A stretch of DNA of 64,000 nucleotides from Haliscomenobacter sp. (GTDB taxonomy: Bacteria; Bacteroidota; Bacteroidia; Chitinophagales; Saprospiraceae): the NCBI GenBank assembly GCA_016713275.1, contig JADJPL010000016.1, positions 101,441 through 165,440 on the forward strand, written 5' to 3'. The stretch's first letter is position 1. Each line of letters opens with the position of its first letter. A model generated the notes under the pieces. It was not told where the DNA came from. It worked only from the letters and a program-made list of their open reading frames with translations, and searched no databases. Both the position numbers and the translations under genes were made by a program. Below, piece after piece: positions 10,037 through 19,224 of this stretch.

Positions 10037-11956
10037 ATGATTTACGAAGTTTCCAATTTAGCGATTATTATTTTTCTGTTTATAGTCGGCCTGGTCCTTG
10101 GTTTATCGTTTTATTTTGCCAGAAAAACAAAATCGGCCTCCAAATACTACGCGGCAGGCGGAAATATTCACTGGGCAGTTAATGGAATTGCCTTTGCCGG
10201 GGATTACCTTTCGGCAGCTTCCTTTCTGGGTATTTGCGGCATGATCGCCTATTCGGGCTATGATGGTTTTTTGTATTCCATCGGGTACCTTGCAGGCTGG
10301 GTAGTGGCTTTGTTTTTAGTAGCGGAGCCACTAAAGAAACTCGGGAAATACACCTTCACCGACGCGCTGGATTCCCGGTTCAATTCGAAGCATATCAAGC
10401 TCGCCGCCTCGATCAGCACGCTCATTGTCTCTCTGTTTTACCTGATCCCCCAAATGGTTGGCGCCGGAGATTTGATCGTGCCCCTGCTCGGGTTGCCTCA
10501 CTGGATCGGCGTATTACTGGTAGGCTCCATCGTTATTTTGATTGTGGCGACCGCCGGCATGACTTCCACTACCTATGTTCAGTTTATAAAAGGCGCCCTG
10601 CTGGTAGTATTCTCAACCATCCTTACCTTTTACATTTTAAATCATGGCCTTTCCCTGACTCCCAGCGAAAACTACCATCAGTTTCTCCGGACTGAGGCCG
10701 TCATCACCGGCGGGACGATCTCCCGGGTCGTGGATCCCTCCTACCAAATCATAAAAACCATCTCTACCGATAATCAAGAATTCGCGCAACTTGAAAAAGA
10801 CGGTTCGCTCTATTGGTTCCATGTAACCAAGCAAGGCGATAAAGCCGTGCTGGATGAAATGCTGCATATGACCACCCTGGCGGATGGCAGCATCTTGTAC
10901 AACGGCGAACCCAAATCGGAAAGGAAATTCTATCAGGTGGGGCACCTGAGCAAAATTGTGGTCGATGGACAGGAAGTCACAGAAACAGGTCCTTTGGGCC
11001 CGTTTAAGTTTCTAAAGACCATTGAAAACAGCGAGGTCGTGCGGTTTTCCAAAAAGTCCTTTCCCGACGGCGAAGCCAAGGTAACGGTCTGGTACCAGAA
11101 TGTCACCAAAGGCAAAGACGTCATGAAGCCCGGACTGTTATATAAGCTATCCAAGGCTGCGGGCGCCACCGGTTGGGACCGGCTGAACTTCATCTCCCTG
11201 ATGCTGGCTTTGTTCCTGGGAACTTCCGCTTTGCCGCACATTCTCATCAGGTATTATACTGTACCGAGCCAACGGGCAGCGCGAAAATCAACCATCGTAG
11301 GCATCTCCGCCATTGGATTTTTCTATATTCTTACGCTGTATATGGGACTCGGCGCCATGGCCAACGGGGTTCTGGACGTAGAGAGCAGCAATATGTCGGC
11401 GCCTTTGCTGGCAAAGACTTTCGGCATCGGTTTGTTTTCCATTATCTCAGCCATTGCCTTCGCCACCGTCCTGGGCACGGTCAGCGGACTTATTGTCGCC
11501 TCCTCCGGCGCCATTGCGCACGATTTCATCGATAAATACCTGGAGGTGGAAATGACCGATAAAGGAAAGGTAAAAGCCGGAAAAATTGCGGCCGTTTGCG
11601 TGGGTCTTTTCGCCATCCTTCTCGGCATTCTGTTTAAAGGAATGAACGTGTCCTTCCTTGTCGGCCTGGCTTTCGCGGTTGCGGCGTCTGCCAACCTTCC
11701 AGCCATTCTGTTCCTGCTTTTCTGGGAGAAAACAACGGCAAAAGGCATTGCATGGTCCATCGTAGTGGGTATTGTTACCTCTATTGGAATCATCCTCTTT
11801 TCTCCGACCATGTGGGATAAATACGGTCTTGTTCCATCGGATGCCCCGATCCCGCTGGACAACCCGGGTATTATTTCCATACCCCTGTCCGTACTGACCC
11901 TGGTAGTCGTTTCCCTGATGACACAAAAAGAAAATCTAACGAAAACCAATAAGTAA
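10037..11956 (+). CDS. SSS-family sodium:solute symporter (cation/acetate ActP-like)
   Basis: This 639-residue inner-membrane symporter begins with VSNLAIIIFLFIVGLVLGLS and the SSS signature ASKYYAAGGNIHWAVNGIAF, followed by AGDYLSAASFLGICGMIAYSGYDG, which is close to the ActP/VC_2705 group. Later landmarks are FLGTSALPHILIRYYTVPS and GLAFAVAASANLPAILFLLFW. Between about residues 200 and 380 there is a long soluble, polar segment that makes the protein roughly 90 residues longer than E. coli ActP; it probably lies outside a membrane pair. Together with the preceding DUF485 subunit and the CBS-DUF294 sensor upstream, it probably imports acetate or another short carboxylate with sodium. A strong terminator follows directly, so the operon ends here. 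Confidence 0.88.
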   Translation: MIYEVSNLAIIIFLFIVGLVLGLSFYFARKTKSASKYYAAGGNIHWAVNGIAFAGDYLSAASFLGICGMIAYSGYDGFLYSIGYLAGWVVALFLVAEPLKKLGKYTFTDALDSRFNSKHIKLAASISTLIVSLFYLIPQMVGAGDLIVPLLGLPHWIGVLLVGSIVILIVATAGMTSTTYVQFIKGALLVVFSTILTFYILNHGLSLTPSENYHQFLRTEAVITGGTISRVVDPSYQIIKTISTDNQEFAQLEKDGSLYWFHVTKQGDKAVLDEMLHMTTLADGSILYNGEPKSERKFYQVGHLSKIVVDGQEVTETGPLGPFKFLKTIENSEVVRFSKKSFPDGEAKVTVWYQNVTKGKDVMKPGLLYKLSKAAGATGWDRLNFISLMLALFLGTSALPHILIRYYTVPSQRAARKSTIVGISAIGFFYILTLYMGLGAMANGVLDVESSNMSAPLLAKTFGIGLFSIISAIAFATVLGTVSGLIVASSGAIAHDFIDKYLEVEMTDKGKVKAGKIAAVCVGLFAILLGILFKGMNVSFLVGLAFAVAASANLPAILFLLFWEKTTAKGIAWSIVVGIVTSIGIILFSPTMWDKYGLVPSDAPIPLDNPGIISIPLSVLTLVVVSLMTQKENLTKTNK

Positions 11957-11960
11957 CGGA

Positions 11961-12019
11961 AAGCCCTGCGGATATGCATGACGTAGACAGATTCAGCATA
12001 TCTGCAGGGCTTATTTTTT
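11961..12019 (+). terminator. Rho-independent terminator after the symporter
   Basis: The inverted repeat AAGCCCTGCGGATATGC (11961-11977) pairs with GCATATCTGCAGGGCTT (about 11996-12012) across an 18-nt loop and is followed by ATTTTTTC. It lies 5 nt past the symporter stop codon. Confidence 0.85.
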
Positions 12020-12051
12020 CAAGCTGATAGGATTTAAAAAAACATATTTTT

Positions 12052-13473
12052 ATGTGTACCAAATATTTATTATCGGCTATATTGATGTTGTGGTTGTTTA
12101 GCCCGGCATCCGCACAGGAAAAAGTGGAACCGAAAAAAGCGCCGCAAGCATACAAACCAATCCGAATCAATGTTACCGAAGATGGCGCTTATTACTTAAG
12201 AATCCTTACCTGGGCCCAAATGTGGGCAACCCTGGTGGAGAATAATCCGGGCACCATCGGCTACGATTTAGCTGCTGATAATTCATCCACCAATATCGGC
12301 ATCCGCAGAGCGCGGATGATGTTCTACGCCCAAATGGGGCCGCGCTGGCTGTTATTGACCCACTTTGGCATCAACAACCAAACCTTTAACACCGGTGGGT
12401 ATTCTGGCAGTACCGACGGCAAAAAGCCCCAACTCTACATCCACGACCTCTGGACAGAATTTAGCATAATCCCCAAAAAGCTTCATACAGGTATGGGCCT
12501 GCATTACTGGAACGGCGTTTCCAGGTCTGCCAACGCCTCCACGCTCAACTTTATGACCCTGGATGCCCCCATCTTCAACTGGTTTACGATCGAAGCCAAT
12601 GATCAGTTTGCCCGCGAATTCGGCATTTACGCCAAAGGGCAACTCAACCGGCTGGATTACCGCCTGGCCCTGAACCAACCTTTCCAGAACGGCGTGAATC
12701 CCTACGTGCAGACGGCAAGAACCACCACGGGCTTTAATTCCAACCTGGCGGCAAAAAATGCGTTTACCAGCACGTTCGCGCAGGCCGGTTACGTGAAATT
12801 CATGTTTAAGGATATTGAAAAAAACCTGCTCCCTTATGAAATAGGCCTCTGTATGGACGGCCAGGAATTGTTTAATATCGGCGCCGGTTTCTACAACCAT
12901 CCCAAGTCCACCTATACCCTGGATCCGGATGCAGGCGGCGAGTCATTAAAACTATACAATACGACGATCTTCGGACTGGACCTGTTTTACAACCATGCGG
13001 TTGGCAAAAAAGGCTATATCATGAATACCTATGTCCTGTTCCAGCACATGGATTACGGTAAAAGGTACCTGAGAAATGTCGGCGTATTCAATACCTCCAC
13101 CGCAATTGGCAACGCCCAACAGTTGGGTAGCGCTTTCGCGGACCGCAGTGTTATGGGGGCGGGAAATATGCAGCCTACCATGGGTACCGGCAACATCCTC
13201 TACGGCCAGTTCGGATTGCGGTTTCCTACGTTCGAAAATGGCTCCGCGTTCATGCCCTACGTCACCGGTACCTATAAATCGTTTGAAGCGATTGAAGAAC
13301 CATCGTTCCAGTATGATCTCGGGCTGAACTATTTTATTAACAAACACAATGCCAAAGTCACCTTGCAGTACGGTACCCGCCCGGTGTATAAATATGATGC
13401 TTTTTCCGCCACCGGCATTTCGCAAAACGGATTGAAGGGGCAGTTCACCCTCCAAACCCATTTTTATTTGTAA
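12052..13473 (+). CDS. Outer-membrane porin (beta-barrel)
   Basis: This 473-residue protein has a signal peptide (MCTKYLLSAILMLWLFSPASAQ) followed by aromatic-rich alternating beta-strand sequence, including a conserved IGIRRARMMFYAQMGPRWLL strand early and a C-terminal strand ending in an aromatic residue pattern (GQFTLQTHFYL). This style of porin is common in Bacteroidota next to acetate-type symporters. It presumably lets small carboxylates or other solutes cross the outer membrane. It is separated from the symporter by a terminator, so it has its own promoter in the short gap after 12019. The serine hydrolase follows after about 30 nt and may be co-transcribed. Substrate selectivity cannot be read. 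Confidence 0.75.
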   Translation: MCTKYLLSAILMLWLFSPASAQEKVEPKKAPQAYKPIRINVTEDGAYYLRILTWAQMWATLVENNPGTIGYDLAADNSSTNIGIRRARMMFYAQMGPRWLLLTHFGINNQTFNTGGYSGSTDGKKPQLYIHDLWTEFSIIPKKLHTGMGLHYWNGVSRSANASTLNFMTLDAPIFNWFTIEANDQFAREFGIYAKGQLNRLDYRLALNQPFQNGVNPYVQTARTTTGFNSNLAAKNAFTSTFAQAGYVKFMFKDIEKNLLPYEIGLCMDGQELFNIGAGFYNHPKSTYTLDPDAGGESLKLYNTTIFGLDLFYNHAVGKKGYIMNTYVLFQHMDYGKRYLRNVGVFNTSTAIGNAQQLGSAFADRSVMGAGNMQPTMGTGNILYGQFGLRFPTFENGSAFMPYVTGTYKSFEAIEEPSFQYDLGLNYFINKHNAKVTLQYGTRPVYKYDAFSATGISQNGLKGQFTLQTHFYL

Positions 13474-13506
13474 AACCAAATTCCATGCTGCATGAGCCTC
13501 TGCATA

Positions 13507-14580
13507 ATGAAAAAAGGAGCGTACCTGATCCTTCTACTACTTGCCTGGTCAATTGGAGTTTTTGGACAGGACGCCGGATTCACCGGATATGCGACAAGCC
13601 TGGTAGAAGACGGCCTTGCCAGCTTCAATACGTATGGTTTTAAAGATAAGGACAAGACCAGAAAATACGATACCCTGACCGTGCAACCCGTTGGTTCGGT
13701 CAGTAAGGTGGTCATTGGTTTAGCCCTGATGAAAGCCAGTGAACTGGGTTTCATCAGCCTTGATGGCGATATTAATCAATACTTGAACTTCGAGGTGCTT
13801 AACCCGAACATCAAGAATACCCAGCCGATTACTTTAAGGCGCCTGGCGACGCATACCTCAGGAATTAAAGACACCGAAAAATTTTACGTCCAAGCCTACG
13901 CAAAAGGACTGACATCGCCTGTTTCCCTGGAGGAATTTCTAAAATCTTACCTGACCAGGGAAGGCAGCAGGTATTCAAAGAAGAACTTCGGCAAGTATCC
14001 ATCCGGAGAAAAATATAGCTATTCCAATATTGGCGCCGCGCTTGCAGCCTATATTATTGAACGCGCCTCCAAAATGCCTTTTGACGTATTCACTGAGCGG
14101 TACGTGTTCCAACCGCTCGGCATGCAGCATACGCATTGGTTTTACAATGAAAACCAAATGGATGCGTATGCTCAACTTTTTGATGAAAAAGATAATCCCC
14201 TGGACTTTTATGCCTTAGCCACGTATCCGGATGGCGCTTTAAAAACCAATATCGTCGATTTAACCAAGCTTCTGCAAGCGCTAATGAATGGCTATCAAGG
14301 GAAGTGCGCTATCTTAACCGAGAATTCCTGGAAAGTCTTTTTTGCCAAAAATTTCTCCGAAACGACCCCCATAGAGGGAATTAGTCCAAAAGAACCTAAC
14401 CGCGGAATATTTATTGCCTATACCAAAAGCGGCGCAATCGGCCATACGGGTTCTGACCCGGGAGTATGCGCGTTTATGTTCTTTAACCCCTCGACAACGC
14501 GCGGAAAGGTATTTATAGCCAATGAAGATTTAACTCCACAGAATTTGGCGTCCTTCCAGAAAATTTGGGAAGGCATTTGA
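13507..14580 (+). CDS. Beta-lactamase-fold serine hydrolase (class C/penicillin-binding-like)
   Basis: This exported enzyme has a signal peptide (MKKGAYLILLLLAWSIGVFGQ). Counting from the ATG at 13507, the catalytic SxxK is S64-V-S-K67. A YxN-like motif lies in KYSYSNIGAALAAYI at about 175, and a C-terminal HTG motif in IGHTGSDPG at about 322. The ATG at 13492 would add five residues, but 13507 gives the cleaner signal peptide. The family includes esterases, peptidases and cell-wall enzymes, and the substrate is not predictable. It follows the porin closely. The gene is intact and about 357 residues long, as usual for the family. Confidence 0.85.
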   Translation: MKKGAYLILLLLAWSIGVFGQDAGFTGYATSLVEDGLASFNTYGFKDKDKTRKYDTLTVQPVGSVSKVVIGLALMKASELGFISLDGDINQYLNFEVLNPNIKNTQPITLRRLATHTSGIKDTEKFYVQAYAKGLTSPVSLEEFLKSYLTREGSRYSKKNFGKYPSGEKYSYSNIGAALAAYIIERASKMPFDVFTERYVFQPLGMQHTHWFYNENQMDAYAQLFDEKDNPLDFYALATYPDGALKTNIVDLTKLLQALMNGYQGKCAILTENSWKVFFAKNFSETTPIEGISPKEPNRGIFIAYTKSGAIGHTGSDPGVCAFMFFNPSTTRGKVFIANEDLTPQNLASFQKIWEGI

Positions 14581-14599
14581 GGTAAAATAGCGCGACGTA

Positions 14600-15017
14600 G
14601 TCCCCCAGGAAATACTCGACATCAAAGAGGATTTTGTGGAATTGCTGACCCATGATTCCTACCTGATCCAGGTGCGCAAACTGGCCCAACCGGCTCGCAG
14701 CAACCCGGGAATTTCAGCATCAAAGAAAAATACAACACGCAATTTGCCCTGGCTAAATACCTTTTTATTGCGGGTTATTGATTTCTAAAATCCTTCTCTC
14801 TTACCAACAAGCTGTACCGCTGCTTGATGGCATCGGGTTGTATCCGCTGTATTATCAACTGGATGCCATGGCAGCCAAGAATAAATTTGAATCAAATGCC
14901 GATTCCTGCCAATACAATGCGTATATTTTAAAGGCTATTGAGATCGTGCAGAACAACCCGGCCAACCAGGAGGAACCTAATGACCTTGTCGTATACCTGA
15001 ATGGATGGCTCAAATAG
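14600..15017 (+). pseudogene. Frame-broken remnant of an unrecognised protein
   Basis: Protein-like sequence is spread over three frames in order: EILDIKEDFVELLTHDSYLI with QVRKLAQPA (about 14610-14700), then FSIKEKYNTQFALAKYLFIA (about 14714-14777), then ISKILLSYQQAVPLLDG to EPNDLVVYLNGWLK (14780-15017). Read together these give a plausible C-terminal part of about 135 residues with at least two indels and no clear start. I do not recognise the family. It lies between the serine hydrolase and the Crp-like regulator. Confidence 0.5.
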
Positions 15018-15045
15018 ACCTATTTTAACAGATAAAAAGCAAATC

Positions 15046-15624
15046 ATGGAGAAATTTAAGCATTTCTTACAAGCGATATCGCCGATCACAGACCAGGAAT
15101 TTGCGGATACGATTCCTTTTTTCACTCAGCAACAATTAAAAAAGGGGGACTTTTTTGTAGCGCAAGGCAGGATTTGCCGCCAGGTGGCTTTTGTTGAAAA
15201 AGGTACGCTTAGGGTATATTACCTCAATGCCAAAGCAGAAGAGATCACCTCCTGTTTTTGCACCGAAGACAATATGACAACCTCCTACAAGAGTTTTATT
15301 CTTCAGGAGCCCTCTGATCTTTTTATCCAGGCCATAGAAGATACGTCGTTACTGGCCATAGAATACGGCAACTTACAAAAGCTCTACACTACCTATCCGA
15401 ACTGGCAAACCATAGGAAGAGCTCTGGTGGAAAAGGAATACCTGAATATGGAAAAGTATGCTTCGGTGCTAAATAATGAAACGGCCAAGGAAAAATACCT
15501 TCGTTTGCAAAAAGAACAGCCCAACGTGTTGCTTAAAGCTCCAGTGGAGCATATTGCTTCCTATTTGGGAGTCACCAGACGGACCCTGTCCCGGATCAGA
15601 AAAGAAATCGCCTCCGGCATTTAG
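15046..15624 (+). CDS. Crp/Fnr-family transcriptional regulator
   Basis: This regulator of about 192 residues has a cyclic-nucleotide-binding-like N-terminal domain (FFTQQQLKKGDFFVAQGRIC, then RQVAFVEKGTLRVYYLN) and a short C-terminal helix-turn-helix (VEHIASYLGVTRRTLSRIRK). I chose ATG 15046; the frame reaches back to 15001 but that would overlap the decayed gene upstream. Such short Crp-like proteins are numerous in Bacteroidota and often regulate adjacent stress or redox genes. No cyclic-nucleotide-specific arginine-serine signature is obvious. The next gene, arsM, lies 156 nt downstream behind a palindrome remnant, so co-regulation is uncertain. Confidence 0.85.
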   Translation: MEKFKHFLQAISPITDQEFADTIPFFTQQQLKKGDFFVAQGRICRQVAFVEKGTLRVYYLNAKAEEITSCFCTEDNMTTSYKSFILQEPSDLFIQAIEDTSLLAIEYGNLQKLYTTYPNWQTIGRALVEKEYLNMEKYASVLNNETAKEKYLRLQKEQPNVLLKAPVEHIASYLGVTRRTLSRIRKEIASGI

Positions 15625-15631
15625 GGCGCCC

Positions 15632-15700
15632 TGCCGGACATTTTTGGAACGAGGCCTTCCAGGTCTGAATGCCCCGAACATGAAAATGCCCATTAAGACC
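15632..15700. repeat. Decayed copy of the family A palindrome
   Basis: GGACATTTTTGGAACGAGGC then CTTCCAGGTCTG, followed by CCCCGAACATGAAAATGCCC, matches the left arm and right arm of the 9612-9695 element with the central hairpin half deleted. Confidence 0.65.
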
Positions 15701-15780
15701 ATTTGGGGACATTTGTCCTTTCCGATTTAACCGCGCAGGAGGAACTTTGCCGTATTATTTCACACAAAATGTAGGTTACT

Positions 15781-16617
15781 ATGAAAAAGGAAGTCCTTCG
15801 CGCCAACGTTCAAAAAGGATATGCCGGCATCGTTAAGCGAAACACCAAGAAATCCCTCCTGACCCGGTTTTTCCCTTGTTGCGACCCAAAAGAAATAGCA
15901 ACCGATATTGGCAAAAAAATTGGTTATAGCGAAGAAGAGCTGAAACATGTTCCCGAAGATGCCAATTTAGGCATCGGATGTGGTAACCCGACCGCGTTGG
16001 CCTCTATTAAAAAAGGCGACACCATTTTAGACCTCGGCTCAGGCGCTGGTTTGGACTGTTTTTTGGCTTCCAGGGAAACCGGGGAAACCGGAAAAGTGAT
16101 CGGTGTGGATATTACCCCCGAAATGGTGGCGCAAGCCAAAAAGAATGCCCAAAAAGGCAACTACACGAATGTGGAATTTATCCTTGGCGAAATTGAAAAC
16201 CTGCCGGTTGAGAGCAACAGCATTGATTTAATTATTTCGAATTGTGTGATCAACCTGTCTAACCAAAAAGAACAAGTTTTTACCGAAGCTTTTCGAGTAG
16301 CCAAACCAGGCGGCAGAATAATGATCTCAGATATTATTTTGCTTAACGACTTGCCCGATTATGTAAAAAACTCCGTAGAAGGGCATATCGCTTGTTTGGC
16401 AGGCGCCATCCGGTTAGAAGATTACCAGAATGCCATTGCCCAGGCCGGGTTCACCGATGTTCGCATTGAAAAACAAACCCAATTCCCCATGGAATTGATG
16501 CTCAACGACCCCATTGCCGTGAAAATCGTAAGCGAAAACAACCTTACGGAAAAGGAAATAAAATACATTGCAAACGCTATTGCAAGTATTTCGATAAGCG
16601 CTAAAAAACCTGCCTAG
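15781..16617 (+). CDS. arsM: Arsenite S-adenosylmethionine methyltransferase
   Basis: This 278-residue cytoplasmic enzyme methylates As(III) with S-adenosylmethionine, a detoxification step. The SAM-binding motif is DLGSGAGLD at residues 84-92 and the acidic ribose site is VIGVDI near 110. The arsenic-binding cysteines are present: C33-C34 (FPCCDP), C67 (GIGCGNP), C155 (SNCVINL) and C205 (HIACLAGAI); the last two are the strictly required pair in ArsM. No arsR, arsB or arsC gene flanks it. A Crp-like regulator precedes it and an SDR gene follows after about 400 nt. The gene is intact. Confidence 0.92.
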   Translation: MKKEVLRANVQKGYAGIVKRNTKKSLLTRFFPCCDPKEIATDIGKKIGYSEEELKHVPEDANLGIGCGNPTALASIKKGDTILDLGSGAGLDCFLASRETGETGKVIGVDITPEMVAQAKKNAQKGNYTNVEFILGEIENLPVESNSIDLIISNCVINLSNQKEQVFTEAFRVAKPGGRIMISDIILLNDLPDYVKNSVEGHIACLAGAIRLEDYQNAIAQAGFTDVRIEKQTQFPMELMLNDPIAVKIVSENNLTEKEIKYIANAIASISISAKKPA

Positions 16618-17027
16618 CCGGACCATACAAAGCCCCGCCACTTCTCCTCCTCCTGACGGATGGCCACATCCTTCTTCCTCTTGTAAAGCGTAGCCGGACG
16701 GATCTGTTGTTCCCGAAAGCTGTCCGCTACGCTTTGCTTGACATCCTGCTCTACCAATATAGCCAAACACTAAAATTCGCAAAAACTTCTTTGGTCCGTC
16801 ACTCCATTTTTTCGAAAATCAGAAAGCGGGCTCTGCCTCTCTACAATATGGTTGGCGCGCTTGGGAAAAAGCACACCAGCCGGGGGAAGTTTTTAAGGAT
16901 CGGCAAGAATCTGGTATCCGAAAGGTAAAAAGCAGGGAAAATATAAATCCTTTCAGGGATTGTGTAACTCTTTTCATTAAAGATGTAATTAATTTTATAG
17001 AATTAATTATTGATGATAAAATTTGAT
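16618..17027. other. Intergenic region with a short minus-strand coding remnant (16621-16760)
   Basis: On the minus strand 16760-16618 reads LVEQDVKQSVADSFREQQI and then RPATLYKRKKDVAIRQEEEK up to a stop, a charged helical stretch that could be the tail of a transposase orfA-like or helix-turn-helix protein, with no start. I cannot name it. The remainder up to the SDR gene shows no coding signal. Confidence 0.35.
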
Positions 17028-17786
17028 ATGAAAAGAGTAGAAAACAAAGTCGTCCTCGTAACCGGTGGCGCCTTGGGAATAGGGCGCGAAACTTGTATTT
17101 TATTGGCTAAAGAAGGCGCAAACATAGCGGTAACCGATGTGCTTGACAAAGAGGGTAAACTTTTAGCAGAAGAAATTAACTATTCTGGCGGCTTAGCGAA
17201 ATTCTGGCATCTTGACGTGTCTGATGAAAAGGAAGTGGAAAGGGTATTCGCCCATGTGGTCAAAGAATTTGGAAAACTTGATGCAACGGTTAACAATGCA
17301 GGCATTGCAGGCGCCGACAAGCCTACGCATGAGCTCACGGAGAAAGAATGGGATACGGTTATGAATGTGAACGTAAAAGGCGTTTTCTTCTGCACGAAAC
17401 ACGCCATTGCGCATATGCAGAAATCAGGCGGCGGCAGCATTGTTAACCTTTCATCCATTTATGGTTTAGTCGGCGCCGGAGATATCCCCCCCTACCATGC
17501 TTCGAAAGGGGCCGTACGGTTGATGTCAAAAAATGATGCCTTAATTTATGCAAAGGATAATATCAGAGTAAACTCGGTACATCCTGGATTTATCTGGACG
17601 CCTTTGGTTGAAGATTTTGGAAAAAACAGCCCCGGGTTCAGAGAAAATCTGGACAGTCTGCATCCCATAGGACATATTGGCGAACCCATAGACATTGCTT
17701 ATGGAATACTCTACCTGATATCGGACGAATCGAAATTTGTTACCGGAAGTGAACTGGTGATTGACGGCGGGTATACCTGCAAATAA
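17028..17786 (+). CDS. Short-chain dehydrogenase/reductase (classical SDR)
   Basis: This NAD(P)-dependent oxidoreductase of about 252 residues has the Rossmann motif TGGALGIG, the NNAG motif (VNNAGIAGADKP), the catalytic Ser (VNLSSIYG), the YxxxK pair (YHASKGAV) and the PG motif (VHPGFIWTPL). An acidic residue at the end of beta-2 (VTDV) suggests NAD preference. The frame can also start at TTG 17010 or ATG 17013; ATG 17028 gives the usual MKRVENKVVLVTGG start. It resembles the glucose-1-dehydrogenase / hydroxysteroid-dehydrogenase group, but the substrate is unknown. Genes on either side do not suggest a pathway. Confidence 0.88.
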   Translation: MKRVENKVVLVTGGALGIGRETCILLAKEGANIAVTDVLDKEGKLLAEEINYSGGLAKFWHLDVSDEKEVERVFAHVVKEFGKLDATVNNAGIAGADKPTHELTEKEWDTVMNVNVKGVFFCTKHAIAHMQKSGGGSIVNLSSIYGLVGAGDIPPYHASKGAVRLMSKNDALIYAKDNIRVNSVHPGFIWTPLVEDFGKNSPGFRENLDSLHPIGHIGEPIDIAYGILYLISDESKFVTGSELVIDGGYTCK

Positions 17787-17934
17787 ATGAAGTGAAAAGT
17801 GAAAATCATTTTGTATTGAGAAGCAGCTGGCGGAGCGCCCCCGGATTAGGGTACGATTTTCCCGCTAATCCCCGCGTTGATTGGGTATTTATTTGGAGTA
17901 AACATGCTATAGGTTTCAAATATTTATAACACAA

Positions 17935-18730
17935 ATGACTTTCATCGATTATTATCAAATTCTGGGAATAGAAAAAAAGGCTACCGCTGCTGACATTAAA
18001 AGCGCCTACCGCAAACTTGCCAGGAAATATCATCCCGATTTGAATCCTAACGATGCCAATGCGAAAAAGAACTTTCAACAAATCAATGAAGCGAAAGATG
18101 GAACAATCATCCGATTTTCACGGCCAGCAGTATTCCCGGACACAATCCGGCGGGGATTTTTCGGATTTCTTCGAGTCCATGTTTGGCGGTTCTGCAAACG
18201 CCGGCAGAAGCAGACAGGTAAAATTCAGAGGCGAAGATTACAACGCACAATTACAGCTCAACCTTGCAGACGCTTATCATACCCACAAACAAACGCTATC
18301 GGTCAATGGAAAGAATATAAGGATAACCATTCCTGCCGGAATTGAAAACGGACAAACAATAAAAATTTCAGGACACGGGGGTTCGGGAATCAATGGCGGA
18401 CCGAACGGCGATTTGTACATTACCTTTTCCATAGCCGGCCATCCCGAAATCAAAAGGCTGGGCAATGACTTATATATACATGTTGACTTAGAATTATATG
18501 CTGCCGTGCTGGGAGGTGAGATCACCATCGATACCTTTAGCGGAAAAGTGAAGCTTAAAGTAAAGCCCGAAACGCAAAATGGAAGCAAGGTAAAACTTAA
18601 GGGGAAAGGATTTCCTGTTTATAAAACCGATGGGCAGTTTGGAGATTTATACATAACGTATTCAGTTCAAATCCCGACCAATTTAACCGAGAAACAAAAA
18701 AGCTTATTTACTGAATTATCAAAATCATAA
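17935..18730 (+). pseudogene. cbpA: CbpA-type DnaJ co-chaperone with internal out-of-frame deletion
   Basis: The first frame from 17935 gives a J domain (DYYQILGIEKKATAADIKSA, then YRKLARKYHPDLN with the HPD motif, ending FQQINEA). At about 18090 the reading frame changes. The rest, in another frame up to 18730, is a normal CbpA C-terminus: GGDFSDFFESMFGG, NIRITIPAGIENGQTIKISG, GGPNGDLYITF, VKLKGKGFPVYK. The typical end of the J domain (NEVLSDPEKRKKYDxYG), about 20 residues, is missing between the parts, so a short deletion rather than one slipped base is likely. CbpA helps DnaK fold proteins under stress. The partner cbpM follows 10 nt later. Confidence 0.8.
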
Positions 18731-18740
18731 ACCAGATGTT

Positions 18741-19049
18741 ATGGAATCGAAGCAAATAGATGATTTAATAGCGGTAAATGAATTCTGTGTCAGCCATAAT
18801 ATCGAAATTTCATTTTTAAACCTGTTGCAACAAAACGGGTTAATTGAAATCAGCGCCATAGAGTCAACGTACTTTGTAGAGAAAGCGCAGCTCCCAAAGC
18901 TTGAAAAATTTGTCCGCCTCTATTACGATCTGGATATTAACCTGGAAGGAATTGAGACAATAACCTATTTATTGCAGCGAATAGAGCGCCTGCAGATGGA
19001 GATCATTAACCTCCAAAACAGACTTCGTTTTTATGACACCCAAGGATAA
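18741..19049 (+). CDS. cbpM: Chaperone modulator CbpM
   Basis: This 102-residue cytosolic protein has a MerR-like N-terminal region (IDDLIAVNEFCVSHNIEISF) and a C-terminal coiled segment (LLQRIERLQMEIINLQNRLR). In the family it binds the J domain of CbpA and modulates its activity. It starts 10 nt after the cbpA stop, the standard arrangement. The gene is intact, in contrast to its broken partner. Confidence 0.85.
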   Translation: MESKQIDDLIAVNEFCVSHNIEISFLNLLQQNGLIEISAIESTYFVEKAQLPKLEKFVRLYYDLDINLEGIETITYLLQRIERLQMEIINLQNRLRFYDTQG

Positions 19050-19224
19050 GACTAACCCGCAACAAGCCTATTAAACCCAAATGACAAACCTTTCCATTTT
19101 CGGAGTAAAAAGTACGACCTCAAAAAGCAAGAAGGTGTAAAACATATAAACCTTTCCCCGACCCATGTAACGCTTGTCCGCCAAATGAGGCCCACCTTTG
19201 TCGTACTCGCTTACCCAACATCGA

